Assembly (NCBI GenBank): GCA_030765055.1
Contig: CM060953.1
Location: 97,454,201 to 97,518,200 of the forward strand
Direction of reading: 5' to 3'
Length of the DNA: 64,000 nucleotides
Source: Mantis religiosa
Lineage: Eukaryota; Arthropoda; Insecta; Mantodea; Mantidae
The position numbers and the translations under genes were made by a program. The first letter of the stretch is position 1. Each line of letters opens with the position of its first letter. Positions 54,500 through 64,000 of this stretch are shown here, one piece after another. Below the pieces are notes generated by a model, which was not told the origin of the DNA, made no database searches, and worked only from the letters and a program-made list of their open reading frames with translations.

Positions 54500-56930
54500 T
54501 ACGTAACTTATATATGAATAATATTAGTTTCAAACACTTCACACATAATCAGAATGAACAGAAATAACATGTACGAAACGTAACTACAACATTCAGAACC
54601 CTGTACTTTACGTAAATATCGTTCACATGAAATAACGTAAATTAACTACAACATTCAGAGAAATAACATGCATGACATGTAGCTTTTTACGTATATGCAG
54701 AGTGTGAAAATTAACAATTTTTGTAGCTTTTACGCTAGTTCTGTACTTCACGTAGTAGAAATAAATACCATGCAAGTAACTACAATATTAAGATACTACA
54801 TATCTTTATATACTTTACATAATAATGCACGCATATGTAAAAATTAATATACAAGTAACCACAATAACACTTTCTATGAAAATGAATGAATATGCCCACC
54901 TTTTGATATCATTAATGGCTGCCTAAAAACTGAATTTATGTCGTTTGAAACCACTGTCTAGTATTTCCTCTACGTGGTACTGCAGCAAACAGTCACATCT
55001 GTTTAGGAGTGCTTTCTGCGATGCGGTCATGTGTTGAAATCTCGCCGGCAGGAATAGTTAAAATTCTGGCGTTTCCACGACAACCCGCTCGCCCAATCTG
55101 GTCTTCACAGTTTTGGTACATTGAATACGGTATTGTAGAGTTTTATCCAGATCTCTTAGTTTTTTCCGTCGCTAGATGTGTACCACCTTCAGCTGCAACA
55201 TTTCGTAGTCTGTAACAAATATATAAAGACAAAAGAATCAGTATTACTTCTACACTCTTCATAAATTAAACAAAAATTAGTAAACAATATACAACTTTTA
55301 TCTCTTATCTGTAGGATCCATATTTTCGACTGACTCCTTGCTCTCTGGAACGAGCTTATTTATTAGAAGAGGCTCAGCCCACTTCCAGTAGATCCATAAT
55401 TATGTGTTATTACGTAGTTACGTAAATATATTAGTTTAACTGTCAACTATATACATGTTTAGAGTTTGAATTTGAAGTTTATTACTAATAACTTTATTAT
55501 AATAATGAAGACATATAATACTAGATTTTACACCCCACCATCTCTCCCTCCATTCATCCATATGCGTGCGCACGTTGATTGTGATTCGCTCCCCACATCT
55601 TGGAGGGGAATGTAGATTCACATTTCTTTATGTAGACATGCTTCTACAAAATATATTTTTTCATAACATTTAATATTTACACGTTTGATATTCTAACACA
55701 TTCAAAGTATTGTTTTATTACTCATACAAATTTATAGATTCACTAGTTTAATGTACTAACGAATTCTATTTCGTTTTTTTCGTAGCATTATTTTTATCCT
55801 TTTTCGATCGATGCAATAGTAAGCGATTTTTGGATACCCCTGTGTATCGTCTGGGAGACTTATCGGTTCTCACGTAGAAAGCGAGGGTGACATTCGGTCA
55901 ACCGTTACCGCTCGGTTGTGCTCATCTAGACACATTTTTTCCCTTTTATCTCCTGCAGGTGAAAGGGTTGTGTGTGGAAACTTAATACAACGTTACTATA
56001 GATACCCGTTTACTATCTTATCATAACTTACATGCGTATTTCATTTTGTACTCGCTAATCTGATTGCATTAACCGCGATAACATACTTATACATCTAGAT
56101 ACGTTTATATTTCTTGCCTTTTTACATATACATACTTCAAGAAATTCATCTCGTATACTTCCTACACAGTTTTTCTCAATGTTATGTTCAACTTTTATCA
56201 TTCTTATAGAGATGCACTTTCAACGGTATGCTCCACTTTATTTTTTTCTACCAATGCTATGTTCAATCTTAGAGGAAATTCTTTTTATCAATCATCATCT
56301 TATACACACTTTTTTGTTTCTCTCTCACACTGTTATACTCCACTTTTATCGTGATAAGAGGGAACGTTCACTTTTTTATACAACCCTTCAGACATTATTA
56401 TTTTTTGCTATTCTTAATCATCAATGTGGAACAACTTTTAAGACAGATGAACATTATCTTTTTTTTTCTTTTCTTATACTTCTATATGGGAAGATTCTAA
56501 CCTAGACTTAACCTTCTCCCATCCATACGTACATTACTGAAGAATGAATTCTTAATAGCGAACATCCCCTTACCAAATTGTCTTAATACATTTATTTCAT
56601 AAATATCTCTCAGTACACGTAACTAGTCATTCTCTCGATATTCTTATACATAAAGATATTCTTGTAGATAAGGAATAAAGGTATTAGATTTTATCATACA
56701 CTAAACGCAAAATGCATCGCACCCTAGACTCGGTATCCATACATGAGGGTTTAAGCACACACTCAATCTCTCCCTCTCCTCTACCATACCCCCAACCAGG
56801 ATCACAATATTCAAACGTGGGTGTTTCAGCATAGTCAACATTGAATCATACTCATCATTCTCATTATACTTAGACTCTATTGTACTTAAGGAAACATATG
56901 GAATTTTATCACTCATTCCTCAACATTCGA
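54500..56930. other. unassigned; possible exon-like fragments
   Basis: Minus-strand stretches at 55325-55390 (WAEPLLINKLVPESKESVEN) and 55020-55213 (RNVAAEGGTHLATEKTK and IGRAGCRGNARILTIPAGEI) look protein-coding; the second begins after a good acceptor (ttgttacag). I could not name a family or join them in phase. 54500-54900 contains many acgta repeats. A long plus frame at 56179-56505 is Leu/Phe/His-rich with no motif. Confidence 0.3.
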
Positions 56931-56933
56931 TTT

Positions 56934-57346
56934 TCGTTCAAATATCTCACATCTTAACTTACACATATCTAAAATCAAATGTTTTTTTTACCATCAAAGA
57001 TACGAACCTCCCAACATCATTCTTAGCATTCACAGAATCTATTATCATACATGAGAGTTCAAGCACACTCACTCACACACACACCTCGACACGAAGATCC
57101 CTGCAACCCCGCCAGCCCCGTTCCAAACAATACCCATTCACACATACACACACAAACATACAAAAACAAACACACACACACACAACGATCCTGGGGAACG
57201 GCAATACGCCACCGACCCAAACAACAAAAAACCGTCGAATATCAAACATGAGATATCTAAATCATATGAGGTTTCAACATCACACATTCACTTACATACA
57301 TGAGAATTCTACATCATGTCTAGTGTGATCTAAAATTCCCATTTAC
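56934..57346. repeat. 430-bp dispersed repeat, copy 2
   Basis: Second copy of 52099-52529 in the same orientation, 4.8 kb away. It lies just upstream of the plus-strand LINE that starts near 57.35 kb. Confidence 0.85.
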
Positions 57347-57349
57347 ATA

Positions 57350-58834
57350 CTAATAACCCACGATCATCGTCTCCGACATCATCTTCGGTGGTCATCTGTA
57401 GAGGACTCCGAGCGGCGACAGTCATCTTCGTCGGTCGTAGTTTCCAATCGGTCCGAGCCTCTCGAACCGAAAGTTCCAGATGGGAAACAGTCCTCCATAG
57501 AATATGGAGCAGGAAGAACCTGACCCTACTGCCACAATGGCAGCCAAGAAAAGGCCTGTCAAACCTGCCGAAACAAGCCCAACACGCAAAAAAGTGCAAA
57601 TTGATCCGACCACCGCTCAAATCTACGTAATGTGCATATAGATCTGACATCTTATCCCTTTACTGTTGCCATGGCTATCCTACAATGGGACATACTAGGT
57701 TTAAGAGCACATGACCAGAGCTTAAACTTTTGCTCAACAAGTACGACCCATTGCTGGTATGCTTACAAGAGACTCAGTTACGACCACAAGACAATTTTAA
57801 AATCATACGTTACACACCACTAAGGTGTGATATTGAAACAGAAGAGGGCATTTCTTCTCATGGGGGCATTGTGATGCTCCTCAGGGATGATATATTTGTA
57901 GATCCTATACAGTTACAGTCTGATATCCAGTCAATAGCTGTAAGGATTAAACTGCCATCAATCGATATTTGCATTTCCAGTGTATATCTACCTCCATCTG
58001 ATGACCTCTCGTTAACTGACCTTGAAGGTCTGGTTTTCCAGCTATCAATACGTTTCTCTTAGTGGGAGACTTAAATGTCGATCACCCACTTTGGATCTCA
58101 AATCGGGTACGTTCGAGAGGCAATCTCATTGTAAAATTCATGGACAGCAATAACTTGGTGCTCCTGAACACCAGAGAGCCAACGTTTCCTTCAGACTCAT
58201 TTAACTCCTATTGCCACATTAATTTGGCAGTTTGTTCATCCCAATTACCAGTTTTATTACAGTGGAATGTCATCTCAGATTTACGTTCCAGTGACCACTT
58301 TCCATGTCACCTTATTATCTTAGCACAAGATGTGTCTCCCTCACGTATACCTAGCTGGCGCTTTGCTTGTGACAACTGTAACCTTTACACCCAGTTGGCT
58401 GTCTTTTATTACAACGAGACGATTCTGTGAACGATATAGTTGATCATCTCACAGAGAAAATTCTTTCCACCGCAGAAGAGTCGATTCCACGTTTGACCAT
58501 CCACCCCAGTCAATTTCCTGTCCCATGGTGGACGAACGACTGCTGGAATGCTATTCGTGCTCGTAGACGCGCTCTAAGGGTATTCTAACGACACCCTACC
58601 CTAAATAACTTAGTTGAGTACAAGAAAGCGCGTACAAAGTGTAGGTAAAATAATTAAGGATAGCAAAAAGACCTTATGGAACAATTTTGTATCATCTTTT
58701 AACAGACGTACAACTTCCTCTATTGTATGGGATAAGTTAAGGCGCGTGGCCGGAAAATCGACCCACTTGCCAATCGCTGGTCTCAAAACATCTGCAGGAG
58801 TTATTGTTGATAGTAGAGTACAATTAAATAAATA
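57350..58834 (+). mobile_element. Jockey-like LINE, 5' part (ORF1 end, endonuclease, linker)
   Basis: ORF1 C terminus (MAAKKRPVKPAETSPTRKK near 57540), then the endonuclease in two to three frames: LQWDILGLRAHD, LLNKYDPLLVCLQETQL (catalytic Glu in QET), SSHGGIVMLLRDDI, ICISSVYLPPSDDLSL, LVGDLNVDHPLWIS (GDLN, Asp/Asn) and DLRSSDHFPCHL (SDH). Then the linker VPWWTNDCWNAIRARRRALR and FVSSFNRRTTSSIVWDKLRR. At about 58835 the sequence changes to another LINE type and the RT of this element is absent. Confidence 0.82.
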
Positions 58835-58835
58835 G

Positions 58836-60560
58836 AAGTGAATAGAGTATAAACAAGGAAATAACGAAGGAATGCCCACAGGGATCCATTTTAGGACCGC
58901 TATTTTGGGATATGACAACCGATTTTAGAAGACTTGGCGGAGTCATAATGCACAAAGGAGGTTGCGGCATATGCGGATTATATACTGATAATGGTGGAGG
59001 CTAATAGTCGAACAGAGTTAGAGGCACATACCAATACAATCCTGAAACTTTTCAATAAATGGTGCCAAAGAGAAAAATTACAAATTTCTGCAAACAAGTT
59101 AGCGTATGTCCTACTCAACTTCCAATTTAAGCGACATCCAATTATAAAAATAGAAAACAAATTATAAAGAGAGAGAAAGTAATAAGGTATTTAGGCATAC
59201 AGCTCGATGGAAAAAGACATTTTGATGGCCATATAAGGAAGATTCATGAAAAGACAAGAAACGTGATAATGAAGTTATCAACGCTAGCCACAAGAACGTT
59301 TAAACTCTTACCAACAGCGGTAAAGATGTAATATATTAGCCTCATGGTAGGTAACAGCGTATGGGTCAGGAATATGGGCACAAAGAATGCGTCTGAAGAA
59401 TAATGTCAGAAGGATAAGAGGAGTACAACGACAAGGACTAATTAAGAGCATTGGTGCAATGAAAACTACACCTACAGTGGCCTTACTGGTAGCGATGGCG
59501 ATATGGCCCTTGGATCTGATGATCAGACAACGAGGAGCAAGATTCTGGCTTAAGGAGGGGAAACCACATGAAGGTTGAAGAAATAAAAGGGAGTTCATGC
59601 GCGACAAGATCAGAAATAACAGAGAAGCTACTTGATGAATGGCAACAGGAGTGAGGTGGGATACCAGAAGGAAGAAGAACGCATGAATTATATCCTAATA
59701 TCAGAGAAAGACTGAAATTAAAAGAGATACCACCCAAAAGAGGAGGAATACACTATTTTACTGGACATGGGCCGTATAAAACCTATTTCAAAAAGACTGG
59801 GAGTCTGTGCAAAATACGAGGAGGACTTAAAACAACAAAGGATGTCACTGCAAGGAAAGCAAATATGGAACATCATCAGAAATGTGCAAGACTACAAAAA
59901 ACTGCAAGAAATGGCAGAAATAATATCAGAGAAAGTAATGGAAGGATACAGTCAACGACAAGAGCGGGAGGTAAGGAGGAGGGAGCGATGGCGAACATGA
60001 TCAATTATAATGGGAATAACACCAAGAAGGTCGGAAAGGTTAAGGCAAAGACAGGCCACAGCCATGGCTCAATGGTTAGACCGCTTGGCTCTCACCAAGG
60101 CGGCCTGGGTTCCAGCCCAAGCGACCGCAAATTGAGATTTGTGGTGGAGAACACGGTGCTGGGGCTGGTTTTCTCCGGAACCTTCGGTTTCCTCCGCCAC
60201 CTCATTCCACCGGTGCTCCATCTTCATCTCATGTACCATCAGTGTCACCGCCTGCGTTGCCGTATGAAGTAAAAGCGGGCATTAAACACTACACATTTCA
60301 TTTCAAAGACAACCCAGAATTACAACATAGGAAAAACAGGCAGAGAAACAACAAGAAGTGAGGGATCAATTGGAACAACAATTAACACCGGACATGATAA
60401 ATCGAAGAAGGCAGTATTGGACATTAATATGGAGAATGGAAACTGGTTCCAGCACCAGAGCGGAGGAAGATATAGAGGAGGTCGACTAATGTGGACTTAA
60501 GGGATGGACCAAAGACCAATCCCTCGTCAGAGAAAGTGGCTACACTATAATCCCAGTCGA
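58836..60560 (+). mobile_element. R1-like LINE, 3' part (RT end and C terminus)
   Basis: Starts in RT motif B (ECPQGSILGPLFWDM), then TDNGGG for the YADD region, LKLFNKWCQREKLQISANK, VIRYLGIQLDGKRHFDGHI, VRRIRGVQRQGLIKSIGAMK, TVALLVAMAIWPLDL and the terminal GIHYFTGHGPYKTYFKKTG (tailing zinc-knuckle region without clear cysteines). A SINE (60054-60303) splits its 3' UTR; 60304-60560 continues it. RT motif A and everything before it are missing. Confidence 0.72.
60054..60303 (+). mobile_element. tRNA-derived SINE, family S3, with TSD
   Basis: Same family as 49347-49590 (about 90 percent identical by eye). A box ccatggctcaatggttagac, body and tail cactacacatttcatttc. TSD caaagaca at 60046-60053 and 60304-60311. 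Confidence 0.92.
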
Positions 60561-61330
60561 GTGGATTTGGACATTGGATCATGCTAACAATCGATAGTCG
60601 TATAGAATTTTAGACTTAGATTTGTAGTAGGCATTGTATTTGAATACGTATTGCGATAGAAAATCTGTAAAGCTACTGGTTTCCAGTAGCTGTAGGTTAG
60701 AGTAGGTATAGGATATGTTAGGATACATCTGCACAGACTATGTAATCTAAACGATGAAATAGATAAAGAAGGTTAGAAAAAAATTGCGGACACTTGTGAA
60801 ATGAGCAGATTTGAGGGGGGGATTTAATATCCGAGGGACTAAATTCCTGGTTTAGGAAGGGATATATACATTTAGGAAGTTTCGAAGATGTGACACGAAG
60901 ATTTTGAAAAATTTTCCCCACACCAAACCATTCTTTGGAAGGAAGAACTTTCGCAAATTTTTTATGTTCTGAAAAACATGTCTAACGATTCCCATTAAAA
61001 TGCTGCATGCTTGAGACACGACAATCTGAATATTCTGGGAATAGGTGATTAAAAATCTCTTCAGTTTTAGTGGTTATTCAACTAAGAAACCATGGTATCA
61101 TAGACAAAACTCCAGGTTACAAGAGAACGTGGAACTCACAAAATACCCAATTCCCGTAATTTCTAGTTTACTTGTATCAGCTGTTTTCGAAACATCTCAT
61201 TCAGTGTAACACGTTTTATGTACATTTGCTGGTCTCAAAATTGCAAGTTGTTTTATTTTTCAGCTGCATAATTTCATAAGGAATCTAGTTTTGTATTTAT
61301 TTTTAATTATTTAACATTCTTTAACCGGAT
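60561..61330. other. intergenic, nothing recognised
   Basis: The first part may still be LINE 3' UTR. No other feature recognised. Confidence 0.35.
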
Positions 61331-61487
61331 AATCATATTGGGCAGTAAATGAGGCGGGTGATACACTCATATCCGTCCAGTGCCACTAGAACTTAAGACT
61401 TACCCAACATTCGGCTTCTTAAGATAAGGGAAACCCTGTAAAAGTCCCATTCAGGAAACTTATCCTGATCTCGATTGGAACTCGTGG
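61330..61487 (-). mobile_element. SINE family S1, old partial copy
   Basis: Reverse complement of the S1 body (ataagggaaaccctgtaaaa, ggaaacttatcctgatc) up to a degenerate B box (tctcgattggaactcg). Diverged. Confidence 0.65.
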
Positions 61488-62459
61488 TGCTCAACTTTCG
61501 CTCATATGAGCGGAAGTTGGACTTGGTCACTTCACCCCTCCTCCTCATGAAAGCAATTCCCCATTCACTGGCTTTCTCTACATAATGTAACGTTGCATCT
61601 TATCTTCGCAGACAGTGGGTTGAGGTAAACCCTCCTTCCCCTTGCGCGGCAAGGTAGGCCACTACCTCTTCACTGGGAGCCAGACATGCTACCACCACAT
61701 GTGGAGGCGGGCTACAGTTGATATCCTTTATAACCAAACCGTTTTTCTGGTGTCGATACGGAATAGAGCAGTCGTGCTTTATATGAATAGTGAAACTATG
61801 AGAACCTGAGAGACACATGTCAGTGTACGGCATCACTGTTTAGTGCCTCTACCACTTATGAAACACAAACGTGTTATATTCAAATAAAATTTTGATAACG
61901 AGATGTCATCGGGAATGCAAGTTTTGAGGGCACCAGAAAAAAATAAGATAAATAAAATAAAAAAAGAATGTCCGCACGCGCACTCCAGTTTGTATGTTTT
62001 TTGTGTTTGCTAATAGCATATTACAGAACGCAAATATTGGAAGGATACCAAACGCAGGTTTTAAATTCGTTATCTTTCAAGGATGCGAAAGTAAGATTTT
62101 CAAGAAAATCGTCCAAAAATGCCTTCAGTAATTTTAATTAAACACCACATATTTAAGATCGCCATGTAACAATTTAAACGCTTGTTGTGAATTTTCTGAG
62201 GATAACCTGTGAAGTCCGCTTTACTGGAAATGGAGTCTGAATAACTATTCTAAACCTAAGAAATTAACGAAAAGTTATTGCAGAGCAGCGGTAGAACTCA
62301 TTAAAATACACAAATAATGTTAATTATACTGGTCGCCAAACTAGAATGATATTGACAGTTAGTAACCACCTGGAATAACCCTCTAAATAAATGGAAGTGG
62401 ATGAGTACGTCATAACGATTGTCATAGTAACGATTAGAGCGACCAATTACAGTCGAGAC
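61488..62459. other. unassigned; GC-richer patch at 61530-61720
   Basis: No frame or repeat recognised. Confidence 0.3.
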
Positions 62460-62473
62460 GTTTCCATGGCAAC
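62460..62473. promoter_or_regulatory. X-box (RFX-type) motif
   Basis: GTTTCCATGGCAAC is a complete match to the palindromic X-box GTHNYY-AT-RRNAAC bound by RFX factors at promoters of ciliary genes. The surroundings are relatively GC-rich and followed by an ATG at 62612 (MPSRIQQLEILYWQ, possible donor at about 62653). No downstream exon could be identified; a hAT element lies 300 bp further on. Confidence 0.4.
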
Positions 62474-63269
62474 ATTAGACGCTAAACCTTGGTTGCCGAT
62501 ATTCTAGCACGTGCATAGCATGACTTGTTGGTGAGCGAGTTATTCAAACGCTGCAGTAAACACAATACCTTGGTGTTTGTTGCTCTTGCTGATAATCCTG
62601 CGTAGACAGAATGCCCTCACGTATACAACAGTTAGAGATCCTGTACTGGCAAGTTACTTTGCATTTTATTTGTGGCAGTTTGCCTTGGTTTACGTGTGTC
62701 TGAGTCCGTGTATCTGTGCGCATGTTGTGATCATTTGCAATTGTGTTTAATGAATGTTTAATTATGTCTAAATATCAGTGGCGGCTTCTCAATGGGGTAG
62801 CATGTTTGCGCTACAACCAAAATGCTGGGTCTCCCTTTAATGCAAGGGCATCTTCCATTTGGCGTTCAGTTCTACCTTGTCTAGTGTAGTGGCCCTCAGC
62901 GCGCTGTATTGTTTGCAGGTGCCAAGTAGTTCACTCTCAGTTGCAAACCACTGGTATACAATGGGGAGGTATAGGGCAGGATGAACCTAGGGCGTGCCGA
63001 GGCAAGTAGGGGGGAAGGGCGGGGCTTATGGCTGCATAAGGTTGGTTAACCTAGCAGCCAGAGAAAAGTGAATGCCAAGCCTTCTCCTTCTGTTTTCAGC
63101 GCCACCTATTATTCTCATATTAAATGTTCGCATCGGTCAAATATTACAACAGCTTACTATTACCTACCAGAGCATAGCCACATGTTTTGTGCCGTATTTT
63201 GTTAGCTGTGTCGTGCTTTGAGTATTGAATAAGAATGATTTATTTAAATACAAATATATTGTGCTATAT

Positions 63270-64000
63270 AAGGAGAAACAATGCATTCCATAAAGGGTCT
63301 ATTGGCACATCCTTTTAAAAATGAGCTTAGAAGAAAAAACCGAAAATGAGAGACTTGGAAGTCCCACGCCAAATATAAAAATCACATAGTTAGTCAAAAC
63401 AAAAACAAGATATTTGAAAAGGAACTTCAACAACAATGTATATGAGAAATATAATTTGATGTGTGGTTGTAATATTAAAAATAGCCTGTTTTGCTTTCCT
63501 TGCGTTCTCTTTGGCGGTGAAGATCCGTGGACAAAACATGGCGTGAATGCTTTGCAGCATCTTCATGATGGCGCCAAAAACACGTAACTTAAAAACTGCA
63601 CACGAAAAACACAGTTTTTCTATGCTTGGCAATGTAAATATAGCAAAGCAGGTGAAATGTGTAGTGTGTAACGTCCGCTTTTACTACATACGGCACCACA
63701 GGCGATGGCACTGATGATACATGAGATGAAGATGGAGCACCGGTGGAGTGAGATGGCGGGGGAAACCGGAGATCCCGGAGAAAACTCGCCCCAGCGCCGT
63801 GTTGTCCACCACAAATCTCACTTTGCAAAGCAGATGGACAGTGCATATCGGAGAACAATTGAAGAACACAGCCAGAAAGTGGCTCAAAATAGGTATGTTT
63901 TAAACATTATTGTTAACTGCATTAGGTTTTGTGGAACCATTGAGTTAGCTCTACGAGGACACAATGATTCAGCTACATCAAGCAATCCTGGTATTTTTCG
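63270..64000 (+). pseudogene. hAT transposase (TTF-type zinc finger, DUF4371-like), 5' part
   Basis: Reads SIKGLLAHPFKNELRRK, then in another frame ENERLGSPTPNIKI, NNNVYEKYNLMCGCNIKN, SLFCFPCVLFGGEDPWTKHG (zinc finger C..FCFPC), GVNALQHLHDGAKN, MLGNVNIAKQ, then beyond the SINE MDSAYRRTIEEHSQKVAQNR, RFCGTIELALRGHNDSATSS and NPGIF at the window edge. The order and the LALRGHDES phrase are diagnostic of this arthropod-wide hAT group often called zinc finger MYM-type 1-like. Frameshifts and the SINE make it inactive. Confidence 0.85.
63652..63824 (-). mobile_element. SINE family S3, 5'-truncated, with TSD
   Basis: Reverse copy from the tail (gaaatgtgtagtg) to gtgagatttgtgg; the tRNA-derived head is missing. 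TSD gcaaagcag at 63643-63651 and 63825-63833. It lies inside the hAT transposase frame between NIAKQ and MDSAY. Confidence 0.9.

Larger units (their letters stand above)
62776..64000 (+). mobile_element. hAT transposon, left part (runs off the window)
   Basis: Left terminus CAGTGGCGGCTTCTCAATGG, a standard hAT-type end (CAGxGGCGG), preceded by the possible 8-bp target copy ctaaatat (62768-62775). It contains the start of a DUF4371/ZMYM1-like transposase from about 63270 on and a SINE. The right end is outside. Confidence 0.75.

Noticed and set aside
56179..56505. 108-aa plus frame with membrane-like stretches
   Set aside because: Composed of T-rich semi-repeats (atgttatgttcaac / atgctatgttcaat); looks like low-complexity drift.
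57051..57650. Frames on both strands over the second 430-bp repeat and LINE ORF1 region
   Set aside because: The supported reading is the plus-strand LINE ORF1 end; the others are shadows.
49347..60303. Calls of tRNA genes at 11.9, 12.45, 25.4, 49.35, 51.5 and 60.05 kb from A/B boxes
   Set aside because: All sit at the head of longer repeated bodies with A-rich or conserved tails and TSDs, so they are SINE promoters, not tRNA genes; the cloverleaf stems are incomplete.
61170..61200. Possible hammerhead (ctgttttcgaaacatctc)
   Set aside because: Has GAAACAT but lacks the CTGANGA block and a foldback partner.
1..64000. CRISPR arrays, bacterial operons, rRNA genes
   Set aside because: No spaced direct-repeat arrays, no ribosome binding sites or polycistronic layout, no rRNA sequence; the window is a eukaryotic nuclear locus.

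Overview
The window is AT-rich nuclear DNA from a metazoan, most likely an arthropod or related invertebrate with a large, repeat-filled genome. The evidence is spliced exons with GT..AG borders, long introns, tRNA-derived SINEs with target-site duplications (TSDs), mariner, piggyBac, hAT and Kolobok-type DNA transposons, several non-LTR retrotransposons and many Penelope-like elements (PLEs). The species cannot be fixed from the sequence alone.

The one clear host gene is SIRT1 on the plus strand. Five coding exons are visible (1457-1618, 6692-6850, 6992-7109, 7412-8253, 23125-23345), with the stop at 23343-23345 and a poly(A) signal near 24076. They join in phase and encode the second half of the protein: zinc-binding module, Rossmann-fold end, a long variable linker and the C-terminal ESA-like motif. 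The catalytic His exon lies to the left of the window. The introns, especially the 14.9-kb last one, are packed with transposons. No second complete conserved host gene was recognised.

Layout. 0-1.2 kb: piggyBac remnant. 2.8-14.3 kb: five PLE insertions inside SIRT1 introns. 14.5-21 kb: a nest in which a mariner relic is split at TTAA by a 5.5-kb Kolobok-like element that itself holds a LINE. 22 kb: another PLE foldback with a 12-bp TSD. 24.9-28.95 kb: a CGBP1-like (hAT-derived) gene relic split by a LINE and a SINE. 30-36 kb: SINEs, a PLE foldback, a mariner and a further PLE-type foldback. 36.4-37.5 kb: Ty3/gypsy gag relic. 37.5-42.6 kb: mostly featureless. 42.6-48.3 kb: PLE, LINE, an inserted 1.29-kb mariner, a second PLE relic and a LINE ORF1 fragment. 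50.9-51.8 kb: an unrecognised three-exon gene interrupted by a SINE. 53.1-54.5 kb: a decayed viral-type (Polinton/adintovirus/bidnavirus-like) DNA polymerase B region. 57.3-60.6 kb: Jockey-like and R1-like LINE pieces joined together. 62.8 kb to the end: a hAT element with a SINE in its transposase, running off the edge.

The most distinctive feature is a set of at least nine PLE-related loci whose outer ends carry hammerhead-ribozyme-like motifs. Most are head-to-head inverted dimers (foldbacks), so the ribozyme-bearing 3' ends always face outward. They range from 3.4-kb double copies to a 104-bp collapsed unit with its own TSD. Two foldbacks have apparently intact catalytic cores in both arms. 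All share an extra U after A9 of the core, which makes activity a testable question.
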